Program-made: the position numbers and the translations under genes
From: an uncultured Dyadobacter sp.
GTDB taxonomy: Bacteria > Bacteroidota > Bacteroidia > Cytophagales > Spirosomataceae
DNA length: 6,370 nucleotides
Assembly (NCBI GenBank): GCA_946481035.1
Contig: CAMLNK010000253.1
Location: forward strand, 1 to 6,370
Direction of reading: 5' to 3'
The notes under the pieces: model-generated
What the model saw: the letters and a program-made list of their open reading frames with translations, nothing else
Database searches by the model: none
What the model was told of the DNA's origin: nothing
Part shown: piece by piece, positions 1 to 5,324 of the stretch
How positions within the stretch are numbered: the first letter of the stretch is position 1
How the letters are laid out: each line of letters begins with the position of its first letter

Positions 1-1886
1 TTACAGTGGCCAATGTGGTGTCGCGCGTGAACAAGCCGACCCTCGTTTTGAGCCATAACAAAACCCTGGCGGCCCAGCTTTACGGCGAGTTTAAGCAATT
101 TTTCCCGACCAACGCCGTCGAATATTTTATCAGCTATTACGACTACTACCAGCCGGAAGCATTCATTTCCAGCACCAATACGTACATTGAGAAGGACCTG
201 ATGATCAATCAGGAGATCGAAAAGCTGCGTTTGCATACCGTTTCGTCGCTCATGAGCGGGCGCCGGGATGTGATCGTGGTGGCGTCGGTATCGTGTATTT
301 ATGGTGCCGGGAACCCTTTGGAATACAAAAAGAGCATTGTAAGCGCCAAGCTCGGCGATATTGTGAGCCGGAACCAGTTTCTGTTCAGGCTTGTGGAGAT
401 TCTTTACAGCAGGACGGAAGTGGAATTCAACCGCGGTACTTTCCGTGTGAAGGGCGATACCGTCGACGTGTTTCCGGGCTATGCGGATTTTGCTTACCGT
501 TTTATCTTTTTCGGGGATGAAATCGAGGAAATTCAGCGTATCGAGCCGGAAACGGGCAAAAAGCTTTCTTCTGAAAAGGCTATTGCCATATTCCCGGCTA
601 ACCTTTTCGTGACCGGTCGCGACGTGTTAAACCAATCCATTAAAGAGATACAGGACGATCTGCAAGCGCAGATCAAATATTTCATCGCCGAAGGCAGGCT
701 TGCCGAAGCGGAGCGGGTGAAGGAACGCACCGAGTTTGACATGGAAATGATGCGGGAACTGGGATATTGTTCCGGCATCGAAAACTACTCCCGCTATTTC
801 GACCGCCGGATGGCCGGCCAACGCCCATTCTGCCTGCTCGACTATTTCCCGGAAGATTTCCTGATGGTGGTCGACGAAAGTCACGTGACGATGCCGCAGA
901 TCCGCGCGATGTGGGGCGGCGACCGTTCGCGCAAAGAGGCATTGGTGGAATACGGTTTCCGCCTGCCGTCGGCACTGGACAACCGGCCATTAACTTTCCA
1001 GGAATTCGAGGATATGACGCCGCAGACCATCTTCGTAAGTGCTACTCCTGCGGATTATGAGCTGAGGAAGTCGGAAGGTGTTGTGGTTGAGCAAATTATC
1101 CGTCCTACCGGCCTGCTCGATCCGGAAATTGAAGTAAGGCCAAGTCTGAACCAAATCGACGACCTGCTGGAAGAAATAACCGAACGCATTAAGTTAGGCG
1201 ACCGCATTTTGGTAACCACACTCACCAAGCGGATGGCCGAAGAGCTCAGCAAATACCTCGATCGCGTCGGAATCAAATGCCGCTACATTCACTCGGAAGT
1301 GAAGGCACTCGACCGGGTGGAGATATTACGCGAGTTACGTCTGGGTGTTTTCGATGTGCTCGTGGGCGTAAACCTTCTGCGCGAGGGCCTCGACTTGCCC
1401 GAAGTATCGCTCGTAGCCATTATGGATGCCGATAAGGAAGGCTTCCTGCGCGATACCCGCTCGATGATCCAGACTATCGGCCGCGCCGCGCGTAACGACC
1501 GTGGAAAGGTGATTATGTATGCTGACACGATAACGGGCTCCATGCAGCTCGCGATCGATGAAACGAATCGTCGCCGGAGCATTCAAATGGATTACAATAT
1601 GGAGAATGGTATTACCCCGCGAACCGTCCGGAAATCGAAGGAAGCCATTATGGAACAAACTTCGGTGGCAGATTCCAAAGTGCGCAAAGTGTACGTCGAG
1701 CCGGAAGAAGTCCGCATTGCAGCTGATCCTGTTGTTCAGTACATGGGCAAAACCGATCTGCAAAAACTCGTTGCCGAAACCCAGCGCAAGATGGAAGCCG
1801 CCGCGAAAGATCTGGACTTCCTCGAAGCCGCGCGTTTGAGGGATGAATTGATGCAGTTAAAGGCCCGGGTGCAGGAGCAGGGGTGA
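1..1886 (+). CDS. uvrB: UvrABC system protein B (excinuclease subunit), 5'-truncated by window edge
   Basis: UvrB is the DNA-damage verification helicase of nucleotide excision repair. UvrA loads it onto DNA, it opens the duplex, and it recruits the UvrC nuclease in the cytoplasm. The frame is open to the left edge; the first full codon is a Thr at 3-5 of the 'TVANV' stretch that follows the Walker A loop in this family, so roughly 46 N-terminal residues including the P-loop lie outside. Numbering from the GTG at 6: the damage-binding beta-hairpin YYDYYQPEAF is at about 44-53, the motif II box DESH at 290-293, FVSAT at 343-347, the helicase motif VI region with GRAARN at 492-497, and a C-terminal UVR motif that binds UvrC at about 586-620. 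The visible 626 residues plus the missing part fit the usual 660-680. All visible motifs are intact, so the gene looks functional. Its promoter is outside the window. Assignment is near certain. Confidence 0.98.
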   Translation, partial: TVANVVSRVNKPTLVLSHNKTLAAQLYGEFKQFFPTNAVEYFISYYDYYQPEAFISSTNTYIEKDLMINQEIEKLRLHTVSSLMSGRRDVIVVASVSCIYGAGNPLEYKKSIVSAKLGDIVSRNQFLFRLVEILYSRTEVEFNRGTFRVKGDTVDVFPGYADFAYRFIFFGDEIEEIQRIEPETGKKLSSEKAIAIFPANLFVTGRDVLNQSIKEIQDDLQAQIKYFIAEGRLAEAERVKERTEFDMEMMRELGYCSGIENYSRYFDRRMAGQRPFCLLDYFPEDFLMVVDESHVTMPQIRAMWGGDRSRKEALVEYGFRLPSALDNRPLTFQEFEDMTPQTIFVSATPADYELRKSEGVVVEQIIRPTGLLDPEIEVRPSLNQIDDLLEEITERIKLGDRILVTTLTKRMAEELSKYLDRVGIKCRYIHSEVKALDRVEILRELRLGVFDVLVGVNLLREGLDLPEVSLVAIMDADKEGFLRDTRSMIQTIGRAARNDRGKVIMYADTITGSMQLAIDETNRRRSIQMDYNMENGITPRTVRKSKEAIMEQTSVADSKVRKVYVEPEEVRIAADPVVQYMGKTDLQKLVAETQRKMEAAAKDLDFLEAARLRDELMQLKARVQEQG

Positions 1887-1900
1887 CGCATGCCACCGGA

Positions 1901-1931
1901 TTGTGAAATGCGGATAATTGTTTTAAATTTA
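1901..1931 (+). promoter_or_regulatory. candidate Bacteroidota-type promoter for the toxin-antitoxin pair
   Basis: A TTG at 1901-1903 stands 20 bases before TAAATTTA at 1924-1931. This matches the Bacteroidota pattern TTG-N19-21-TAnnTTTG except at the last base of the -7 box. Transcription would begin near 1938, giving a leader of about 16 bases before the antitoxin ATG. The gap after uvrB (1887-1953) contains no terminator-like hairpin, so read-through from uvrB is also possible. This is pattern matching only. Confidence 0.35.
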
Positions 1932-1953
1932 TTCAGCGCTTGTCAGCTATCTC

Positions 1954-2172
1954 ATGATCAAAACATTGATTACACCGGAAAATACCCATGTTTCATTGGA
2001 GGTGCCTGCTTCTTTCGTTGGAAAGCAGGTGGAGATAATTGCGTTCACGGTCGATGAGTCTGTGGAGGGAGGCGTCGAACAGGATCACACATTAACACAC
2101 TATGCCAGCCAGAAATCCCTCGCGAAGGACTGGCTGACCGATGAAGAAGACGAAGCATGGCAAAATTTGTAA
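1954..2172 (+). CDS. antitoxin-like protein paired with MazF/PemK-type toxin
   Basis: This 72-residue acidic protein sits immediately before, and overlaps by 16 bases, a MazF/PemK-type toxin gene, which is the normal antitoxin-first order of type II toxin-antitoxin units. The N-terminal half (about 14-33, with SLEVPASFVGKQVEIIAFTV) looks like beta strands of a small dimerising or DNA-binding fold common in Bacteroidota antitoxins. The C-terminal half (about 52-72) contains KSLAKDWL then an acidic run DEEDEAW with two tryptophans, as expected of a flexible toxin-covering tail. By family logic it would neutralise the toxin by direct binding and repress its own promoter. I recognise no exact family; the role rests on size, charge and context. 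The ATG at 1954 has no clear Shine-Dalgarno sequence, which is common in this phylum. Alternative: a short orphan protein unrelated to the toxin, which the overlap makes unlikely. Confidence 0.8.
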   Translation: MIKTLITPENTHVSLEVPASFVGKQVEIIAFTVDESVEGGVEQDHTLTHYASQKSLAKDWLTDEEDEAWQNL

Positions 2173-2486
2173 AAGGTGAAGTTGTAGTTATTCCCTTTCC
2201 ATTCTCCGATTTATCCGGCTCCAAGCGCCGGCCAGCGCTAGTGCTGGCCGATTTGCCAGGCGATGATCTGCTATTATGCCAAATCACATCGCAAAGCTCC
2301 AAAGACATTTATGCGATACCATTGCTGGCAGCAGATTTTCTCAATGGCTCCCTTCCTGTAAATAGTTTTATCAGACCCACACGCCTATTTACAGCTGATA
2401 GGAATATCATTATCCGAAAAGCAGGATTGGTCAGAGGCAAAACGATCAATGATGTAACTCAGACGATCATTAAGATCATTCAGTGA
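2157..2486 (+). CDS. type II toxin, MazF/PemK-family endoribonuclease
   Basis: Members of this family are sequence-specific, ribosome-independent mRNA endonucleases held inactive by a cognate antitoxin. The protein has 109 residues, the usual length. It opens with the family signature KGEVVVIPFPFSD (6-18), followed by a basic RRPALVL stretch (24-30) carrying the conserved Arg-Pro, and then the strand ending ITS (43-45) where the family keeps a catalytic Thr/Ser. A further conserved-looking stretch SFIRPTRLF lies in the second half. The gene starts inside the antitoxin gene, 16 bases before its stop, so the two are probably translationally coupled. The stop lies inside the 3' end of the opposing nucleotidase gene. 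An 8-bp perfect inverted repeat lies within the coding region at 2229-2250. The reading frame is intact. Cleavage specificity cannot be read from the sequence. Family assignment is strong; I leave the symbol empty because several mazF/pemK-like subfamilies exist. Confidence 0.92.
   Translation: MAKFVKGEVVVIPFPFSDLSGSKRRPALVLADLPGDDLLLCQITSQSSKDIYAIPLLAADFLNGSLPVNSFIRPTRLFTADRNIIIRKAGLVRGKTINDVTQTIIKIIQ
2229..2250 (+). repeat. perfect inverted repeat inside the toxin gene
   Basis: CGGCCAGC at 2229-2236 and GCTGGCCG at 2243-2250 form an 8-bp GC-rich stem around the six-base loop GCTAGT. The element lies over codons 25-32 of the toxin, starting about 70 bases after its ATG. No T-run follows, so it is not an intrinsic terminator. 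It could fold in the mRNA near the start of the toxin gene or be incidental. Confidence 0.6.
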
Positions 2487-3027
2487 CTTGCTGAGGTTCT
2501 TCCAATTGTTCCAGCAACTCCAACACCTCTTCCCAGCTATTCACCCGTGTGTGTCTGTCGACGCCCCGGTTATGGCCTGCGGTGAATAGAATAGGCTTGC
2601 CTTTGTGAAAATCGAGGTTTTTGAAATGGTCGTCGATGAGGTAATCTGTGTTGATAACGCTTTTGTCGCCGCAGAAAATGATGTTTCTCCAGGTAATGGA
2701 CGGGAAGTGCTCGGCCAGCCAATCGTACTTTTCCGGTAGGGAATTGGGAAACTCCATGGCGGCTGAAACGATGTATACCTCATAATTTTCCTGCAATTTG
2801 ATGATGGCTTCCTGCGCACCGGGTATGAGTGGGGCGTTACGAAAGAAGCCGGGTTTGTAAAGCAGGCTGCGTGCGGCGAGAGGGTCGGGGAATGCCTGGT
2901 CTTCGGGAATACCGTGCATGGCTTCTTTGGTGACTGTCACGCCAAATGCCGCCTCGTAGTGATTGATCCAGTTGGCTTCAATGTCGACGATGACATTGTC
3001 CATATCCACTGCAATCGATTTTTTCAT
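2476..3027 (-). CDS. 5'(3')-deoxyribonucleotidase (NT5C family, HAD fold)
   Basis: This 183-residue cytosolic protein belongs to the HAD phosphatases that remove phosphate from (deoxy)ribonucleoside monophosphates, feeding nucleoside salvage or limiting dNTP pools. All four HAD motifs are visible. Motif I is DMDNVIVD at 8-15, with nucleophile D8 and acid/base D10. Motif II is VSAAM with S88. Motif III is K122 in GDKS. Motif IV is the metal-binding pair D132-D133 in LIDDH. The DMDNV form of motif I and the small helical cap between about 16 and 80 fit the mitochondrial/cytosolic dNT-like NT5C family. The ATG at 3027 is the only sensible start, because motif I begins at residue 8. A Bacteroidota-type promoter lies 36 bases upstream. 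The gene is divergent from a DeoR-family regulator and its 3' end overlaps the toxin gene by 11 bases. True substrate is unproven; some relatives act on other phosphates. Confidence 0.88.
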   Translation of the reverse strand: MKKSIAVDMDNVIVDIEANWINHYEAAFGVTVTKEAMHGIPEDQAFPDPLAARSLLYKPGFFRNAPLIPGAQEAIIKLQENYEVYIVSAAMEFPNSLPEKYDWLAEHFPSITWRNIIFCGDKSVINTDYLIDDHFKNLDFHKGKPILFTAGHNRGVDRHTRVNSWEEVLELLEQLEEPQQVTE

Positions 3028-3044
3028 GATGTAGTAAAATTAGT

Positions 3045-3098
3045 ATTTGCAATTATTTGCAACAAATGTACGATTTGTATGCAATATTTTGCAATATT
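3045..3098. promoter_or_regulatory. phased TTGCAA-type repeats, candidate DeoR-family operator
   Basis: Four copies of a TTGCAA-like motif occur at 3047-3052, 3057-3062, 3079-3084 (ATGCAA) and 3089-3094. Start-to-start distances are 10, 22 and 10 bases, so all fall on about the same helix face. The first two are parts of a direct repeat ATTTGCAA (3045 and 3055). The last two are parts of a direct repeat GCAATATT (3081 and 3091). Between the pairs lies an inverted repeat ACAAAT-N5-ATTTGT (3062-3078). A weaker fifth copy TTGCAG is at 3121, 32 bases further on. The array overlaps promoter boxes for both flanking genes. Binding by the adjacent DeoR-type protein is an inference. Confidence 0.5.
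3063..3095 (-). promoter_or_regulatory. candidate promoter of the deoxyribonucleotidase gene
   Basis: On the minus strand a perfect TAnnTTTG box, TACATTTG, occupies 3070-3063. An ATTG at 3095-3092 stands 21 bases upstream, matching the Bacteroidota -33/-7 arrangement. Transcription would start near 3056, leaving a leader of about 28 bases. The -33 element coincides with one of the TTGCAA-like repeats. Confidence 0.5.
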
Positions 3099-3123
3099 AA
3101 ATTTAAAATGTTTGTTAAATTTG
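3088..3123 (+). promoter_or_regulatory. candidate promoter of the DeoR-family regulator gene
   Basis: A perfect TAnnTTTG box, TAAATTTG, lies at 3116-3123, and TTTG at 3088-3091 is the nearest -33 candidate. The 24-base gap is longer than the usual 19-21, so the upstream half is uncertain. Transcription would start near 3130, about 14 bases before the ATG at 3144. This supports that start codon over one further upstream. Confidence 0.4.
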
Positions 3124-3143
3124 CAGACATAATCGGGATACCT

Positions 3144-3893
3144 ATGTTAAAAGAAGAACGTTTCCAGATCATACTGGATCAGCTGGGGCATGAGCAGAAA
3201 GTCTATCTGGGACATCTGAGTACACTTTTGAATGTGTCTGAGGATACTGTCAGGAGGGATATCAAAGAATTGGCCGACCAGGGATTGCTGAAATCGGTCC
3301 GGGGAGGTGCGGTGCCGCATTCGCCCGGGCCGCATCATTTTCGGGACCGGATCAAATATGATAACGACCAGAAGCAAATTATTGCAAGAAAAACATTGCA
3401 ATTTCTCAAAGATGGTCAGGTTGTGATTTTTGACGGTGGTACTTCGGCACTTCTGATCGCCCAAATGCTTCCCAAAGACCTGAAATTGACTGTTATCACC
3501 AATAGCTTTCCTATCGCGTCTATTTTGGAGGAGCATGAGCATGTGGACGTACTTTTTGCCGGCGGGCGTTTATTGAAGGATTCCTTTGTAACAATTGGCA
3601 ATGATTGCATTCAATTCTTCAAAAAATTCAGAGCGGACATTTGCCTCCTCGGCATTTGCAGTATTCACAGCGAGCTGGGCGTTACCGGGCCGGATTTCGA
3701 AGAAAGCGAAGTTAAACGCACGATGATCGAGTCCTCCAAGGAGGTGATCGCATTGGCTACCACCGAAAAGCTGGGTACTGCCGAGGCATATTACGTTTGT
3801 CCGACGGAGCGTTTATCGATGATTATTACTGATAAAGAAGCTGAAAATCCGGAATTTGATATTTATAGAAATCTGGGAATCAGCTTAGTCTGA
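3144..3893 (+). CDS. DeoR/GlpR-family transcriptional regulator
   Basis: The 249-residue product has the two-domain plan of DeoR/GlpR repressors. The N-terminal winged helix-turn-helix lies at about 5-57, with the recognition region VSEDTVRRDIKEL (31-43) and the hallmark GLLKSVRGGAV (47-57). The C-terminal DeoR_C domain is a sugar-phosphate-isomerase-like effector-binding fold. It contains DGGTS (97-101), TNSFPIA (119-125), AGGRL (139-143) and a downstream ESEVKRTMIESS stretch. Such proteins normally repress operons for sugar or nucleoside use and are released by a phosphorylated intermediate. I chose ATG 3144 because it gives the family-typical MLKEERFQ start and length. The frame is open from 3057, but those 29 extra residues would be coded by the promoter and operator region. 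It is divergent from the deoxyribonucleotidase gene, making that gene a likely target along with autoregulation. The effector is not deducible. Confidence 0.95.
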   Translation: MLKEERFQIILDQLGHEQKVYLGHLSTLLNVSEDTVRRDIKELADQGLLKSVRGGAVPHSPGPHHFRDRIKYDNDQKQIIARKTLQFLKDGQVVIFDGGTSALLIAQMLPKDLKLTVITNSFPIASILEEHEHVDVLFAGGRLLKDSFVTIGNDCIQFFKKFRADICLLGICSIHSELGVTGPDFEESEVKRTMIESSKEVIALATTEKLGTAEAYYVCPTERLSMIITDKEAENPEFDIYRNLGISLV

Positions 3894-3914
3894 TTCCCGG
3901 ATCGGTTATTTTTT
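3873..3914 (+). terminator. probable intrinsic terminator of the DeoR-family gene
   Basis: GGGAATCAG (3875-3883) pairs perfectly with CTGATTCCC (3890-3898) around the loop CTTAGT. A T·G and a C-G pair extend the stem to 11. The stem contains the regulator's stop codon (3891-3893). Six T residues follow at 3909-3914, eight bases after the stem, which is further than ideal. It lies between two convergent ORFs (the second stops at 3906), so it may act in both directions. Confidence 0.6.
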
Positions 3915-4094
3915 GATCGTTTCTTCAATTTTGAAAGAAGTATCATCAATGCTCTTCGAATCCTGATTAATCGCGTTCGAAAATCCGAGCATAAACGATA
4001 TAGCCAACCGCAGAAGCCATTTCCGCAGGAAGAAAATTGTCCGTTTGACTCCCATTTTCCATTTAATTTTAAATGAATCGTAAAAGCCGTGCAT
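3906..4094 (-). CDS. small hypothetical protein with one hydrophobic segment
   Basis: This is a 62-residue ORF whose first 13 residues may not be translated. A second ATG at 4055 would give 49 residues beginning MGVKRTIFF. No function is recognised. Residues about 20-39 form a hydrophobic or amphipathic stretch (FFLRKWLLRLAISFMLGFSN) after basic residues, suggesting insertion in or attachment to the inner membrane. The remaining tail is polar (DSKSIDDTSFKIEETIKK) and would be cytoplasmic or periplasmic depending on orientation. It converges on the DeoR-type gene with 12 bases between the stop codons and a terminator-like hairpin at the junction, which is where a real gene would end. Neither start has a good ribosome-binding site. 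A competing, less protein-like frame overlaps it. Conserved-looking amino acid composition favours a real gene, but this is only moderately supported. Confidence 0.45.
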   Translation of the reverse strand: MHGFYDSFKIKWKMGVKRTIFFLRKWLLRLAISFMLGFSNAINQDSKSIDDTSFKIEETIKK

Positions 4095-4105
4095 AGCACA
4101 GCCCG

Positions 4106-4123
4106 GATGCGCTTTTGCGCATC
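4106..4123. repeat. 7-bp perfect hairpin with T4 loop among GATGC repeats
   Basis: GATGCGC (4106-4112) and GCGCATC (4117-4123) flank TTTT. Just beyond, 4131-4144 (GCATTCGCGGATGC) is a near-palindrome, and GATGC recurs at 4140 and 4146. The hairpin is in the 61-base gap between two minus-strand ORFs, 12 bases before the possible ATG at 4094. No adjacent T-run is present on either strand, so it is a poor classical terminator. It may be a terminator or leader structure, or an extragenic palindrome. Confidence 0.5.
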
Positions 4124-4155
4124 ATTGCAAGCATTCGCGGATGCGGGATGCAGGA

Positions 4156-4521
4156 TTACGATTGGGAAATGGAGTGGTCGTCGGAGGAAAGCGTGCGGCT
4201 CCGAAAATGCTGACTTTGACTTTGAATGATGCTAAATGGCAAATAAAAGCTGAGTTCGGGCCGGGTGGCAGCAGCGTTGCTTAGCTTAATGGAAAGGCAG
4301 GAAAAATGCTTGTATTGTGCACATTTGAAATGAGCAAAGCGCGCAGATCGGTTACCGGAAGGCGTGAAATGGTTGAAATTGAGAACCTTCCTGCCGGGAG
4401 TTTGACTGTTAACAACCTGCTCAGTCCTGAAATTTCCTGACGGGCCAGCCTCACGAAAATGCAGGACACTGACGGACAGTACCGTCAGAAATAGCCATTT
4501 TAAAAGGAAGTGTCCCCTCAT
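4156..4521 (-). CDS. hypothetical small secreted protein (signal-peptide-like N-terminus)
   Basis: This is a 121-residue ORF of unrecognised family. The first 25 residues look like a signal peptide: basic residues (R2, H4, K8) before a hydrophobic core WLFLTVLSVSVLHF, then a plausible cleavage region near HFREAG. The remainder, about 96 residues, is rich in Ser, Phe, His, Arg and Asn, has two cysteines (in KCAQYKHFSC) and shows no clear repeats or catalytic motif. It would be exported to the periplasm if real. It begins 16 bases after the stop of the dehydrogenase gene on the same strand, which fits an operon, and no other long frame explains this stretch. Against it, there is no Shine-Dalgarno sequence, the mature part is of low-information composition, and a 7-bp hairpin lies within its early codons. 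Real or spurious are nearly equally possible; I lean to real. Confidence 0.5.
   Translation of the reverse strand: MRGHFLLKWLFLTVLSVSVLHFREAGPSGNFRTEQVVNSQTPGRKVLNFNHFTPSGNRSARFAHFKCAQYKHFSCLSIKLSNAAATRPELSFYLPFSIIQSQSQHFRSRTLSSDDHSISQS
4469..4488. repeat. 7-bp perfect hairpin downstream of the dehydrogenase gene
   Basis: CTGACGG (4469-4475) and CCGTCAG (4482-4488) pair around ACAGTA. On the minus strand the hairpin comes about 50 bases after the dehydrogenase stop and inside the start of the 121-residue ORF. A TTTT occurs only about 10 bases further on, so it is a weak terminator or attenuator candidate at best. Confidence 0.45.
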
Positions 4522-4537
4522 TGTTATCGATGTTTAC

Positions 4538-5317
4538 CTATCTGGGAGCCATTCTGATCGCGCCGTCCAGGCGGATCACCTCGCCATTCAGCATCGGGTT
4601 TTCTACAATGGATTTAGCGAGTAATGCATATTCTGAGGGTTTCCCCAGCCGTGAAGGAAATGGGATTTGTTGGCCTAATGAGATGCGGGCTTCTTCCGGC
4701 AATCCCATTAGCAGCGGTGTTTCAAAAAGCCCGGGTGCAATAGCCATTACCCGAATGCCGGATTTTGCCAGATCGCGCGCAACCGGTAATGTCATACTCA
4801 CAATGCCACCCTTGCTTGCCGCGTAAGCAACCTGCCCCATTTGGCCGTCATAAGCCGCCACGGACGCTGTATTAATGATCACACCGCGCTCACCTTCTGC
4901 ATTCGGTTCGTTTTGCTCCATCGCAAAAGCCGCCAGACGCATCACATTGAACGTGCCGATCAGGTTAATGCGGATGGTTTTTTCAAAAAGCTCAAATGAA
5001 TGCGGGCCGTAAATGCCATCGGCTTTGCCGACGATTTTTCGTGCGGGCGCAATGCCTGCGCAGTTGACTACGATTTGAATGCGGCCGAACGTTTGCAAAA
5101 CAACATCCAACGCATGCTGGACTTCTTTTTCGCTCGTAACGTCGGTTTTAAGATATGTAAGCTGACCGGGGAATTCGCTTTCAAGTGCCTGACCGGCCGC
5201 TTCGTTTAGATCAAGGATAACAACTTTTGCCCCTTGACTAACAAATAGCCGTGCAGTCGCTTCACCAAGGCCGGAGGCGCCGCCGGTAATGAGGGTAGTG
5301 GAATTGGTTAGTTGCAT
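4538..5317 (-). CDS. short-chain dehydrogenase, 3-hydroxyacyl-CoA dehydrogenase type 2-like
   Basis: The 259-residue protein is a classical SDR with a Rossmann fold. The cofactor loop TGGASGLG is at 11-18, and D36 at the end of the second strand points to NAD(H) rather than NADP(H). The adenine-pocket pair DV is at 59-60, and NCAG at 85-88 stands where NNAG is usual. The catalytic tetrad is N118, S152, Y165 and K169 (YAASK). The sequence resembles HSD17B10-type enzymes, with the [20 protein letters not shown] insert, a PGLFETPLL motif and a C-terminal [11 protein letters not shown]. These oxidise 3-hydroxyacyl-CoA or 2-methyl-3-hydroxybutyryl-CoA in fatty-acid and isoleucine breakdown. The enzyme is cytosolic. 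The start at 5317 places the glycine motif at the expected distance. It lies 7 bases after the 57-residue ORF, so it is probably cotranscribed with the upstream genes, though metabolic linkage to them is not evident. Substrate is inferred from similarity of motifs only. Confidence 0.92.
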   Translation of the reverse strand: MQLTNSTTLITGGASGLGEATARLFVSQGAKVVILDLNEAAGQALESEFPGQLTYLKTDVTSEKEVQHALDVVLQTFGRIQIVVNCAGIAPARKIVGKADGIYGPHSFELFEKTIRINLIGTFNVMRLAAFAMEQNEPNAEGERGVIINTASVAAYDGQMGQVAYAASKGGIVSMTLPVARDLAKSGIRVMAIAPGLFETPLLMGLPEEARISLGQQIPFPSRLGKPSEYALLAKSIVENPMLNGEVIRLDGAIRMAPR

Positions 5318-5324
5318 AAGGTGG

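Noticed and set aside
6..8. GTG at position 6 as the true start of uvrB
   Set aside because: The codon before it is in frame and fits the TVANV segment that normally follows Walker A, so the gene simply enters from outside the window.
293..1896. Several open frames of 70-140 codons within uvrB on both strands
   Set aside because: They lie inside a fully intact, clearly coding uvrB frame and their products are low-complexity and unlike known proteins; they are shadows of a GC-rich gene.
2045..2308. Minus-strand frame of 87 codons across the toxin-antitoxin genes
   Set aside because: It is opposite two overlapping genes with clear family or context support, and has no recognisable features.
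3057..3143. Longer start for the DeoR-family protein adding 29 residues
   Set aside because: The extra residues are coded by the AT-rich promoter and repeat region and do not look like the family; ATG 3144 gives the standard N-terminus and a TAnnTTTG box lies between the two.
3863..4099. 78-codon minus-strand frame overlapping the small membrane ORF
   Set aside because: It runs into the 3' end of the DeoR-family gene and its product is Arg/Lys/Asn-rich without structure; the alternative frame ending at 3906 is more protein-like and stops before the terminator.
4422..4472. Long-range partial pairing CAGTCCTG with CAGGACACTG
   Set aside because: The match needs two unpaired bases and a loop of over 30 bases, which is expected by chance in this length.
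4521..5209. Plus-strand open frames opposite the dehydrogenase (101 and 69 codons)
   Set aside because: They are antisense to an SDR gene with all catalytic motifs and show no domain-like sequence.
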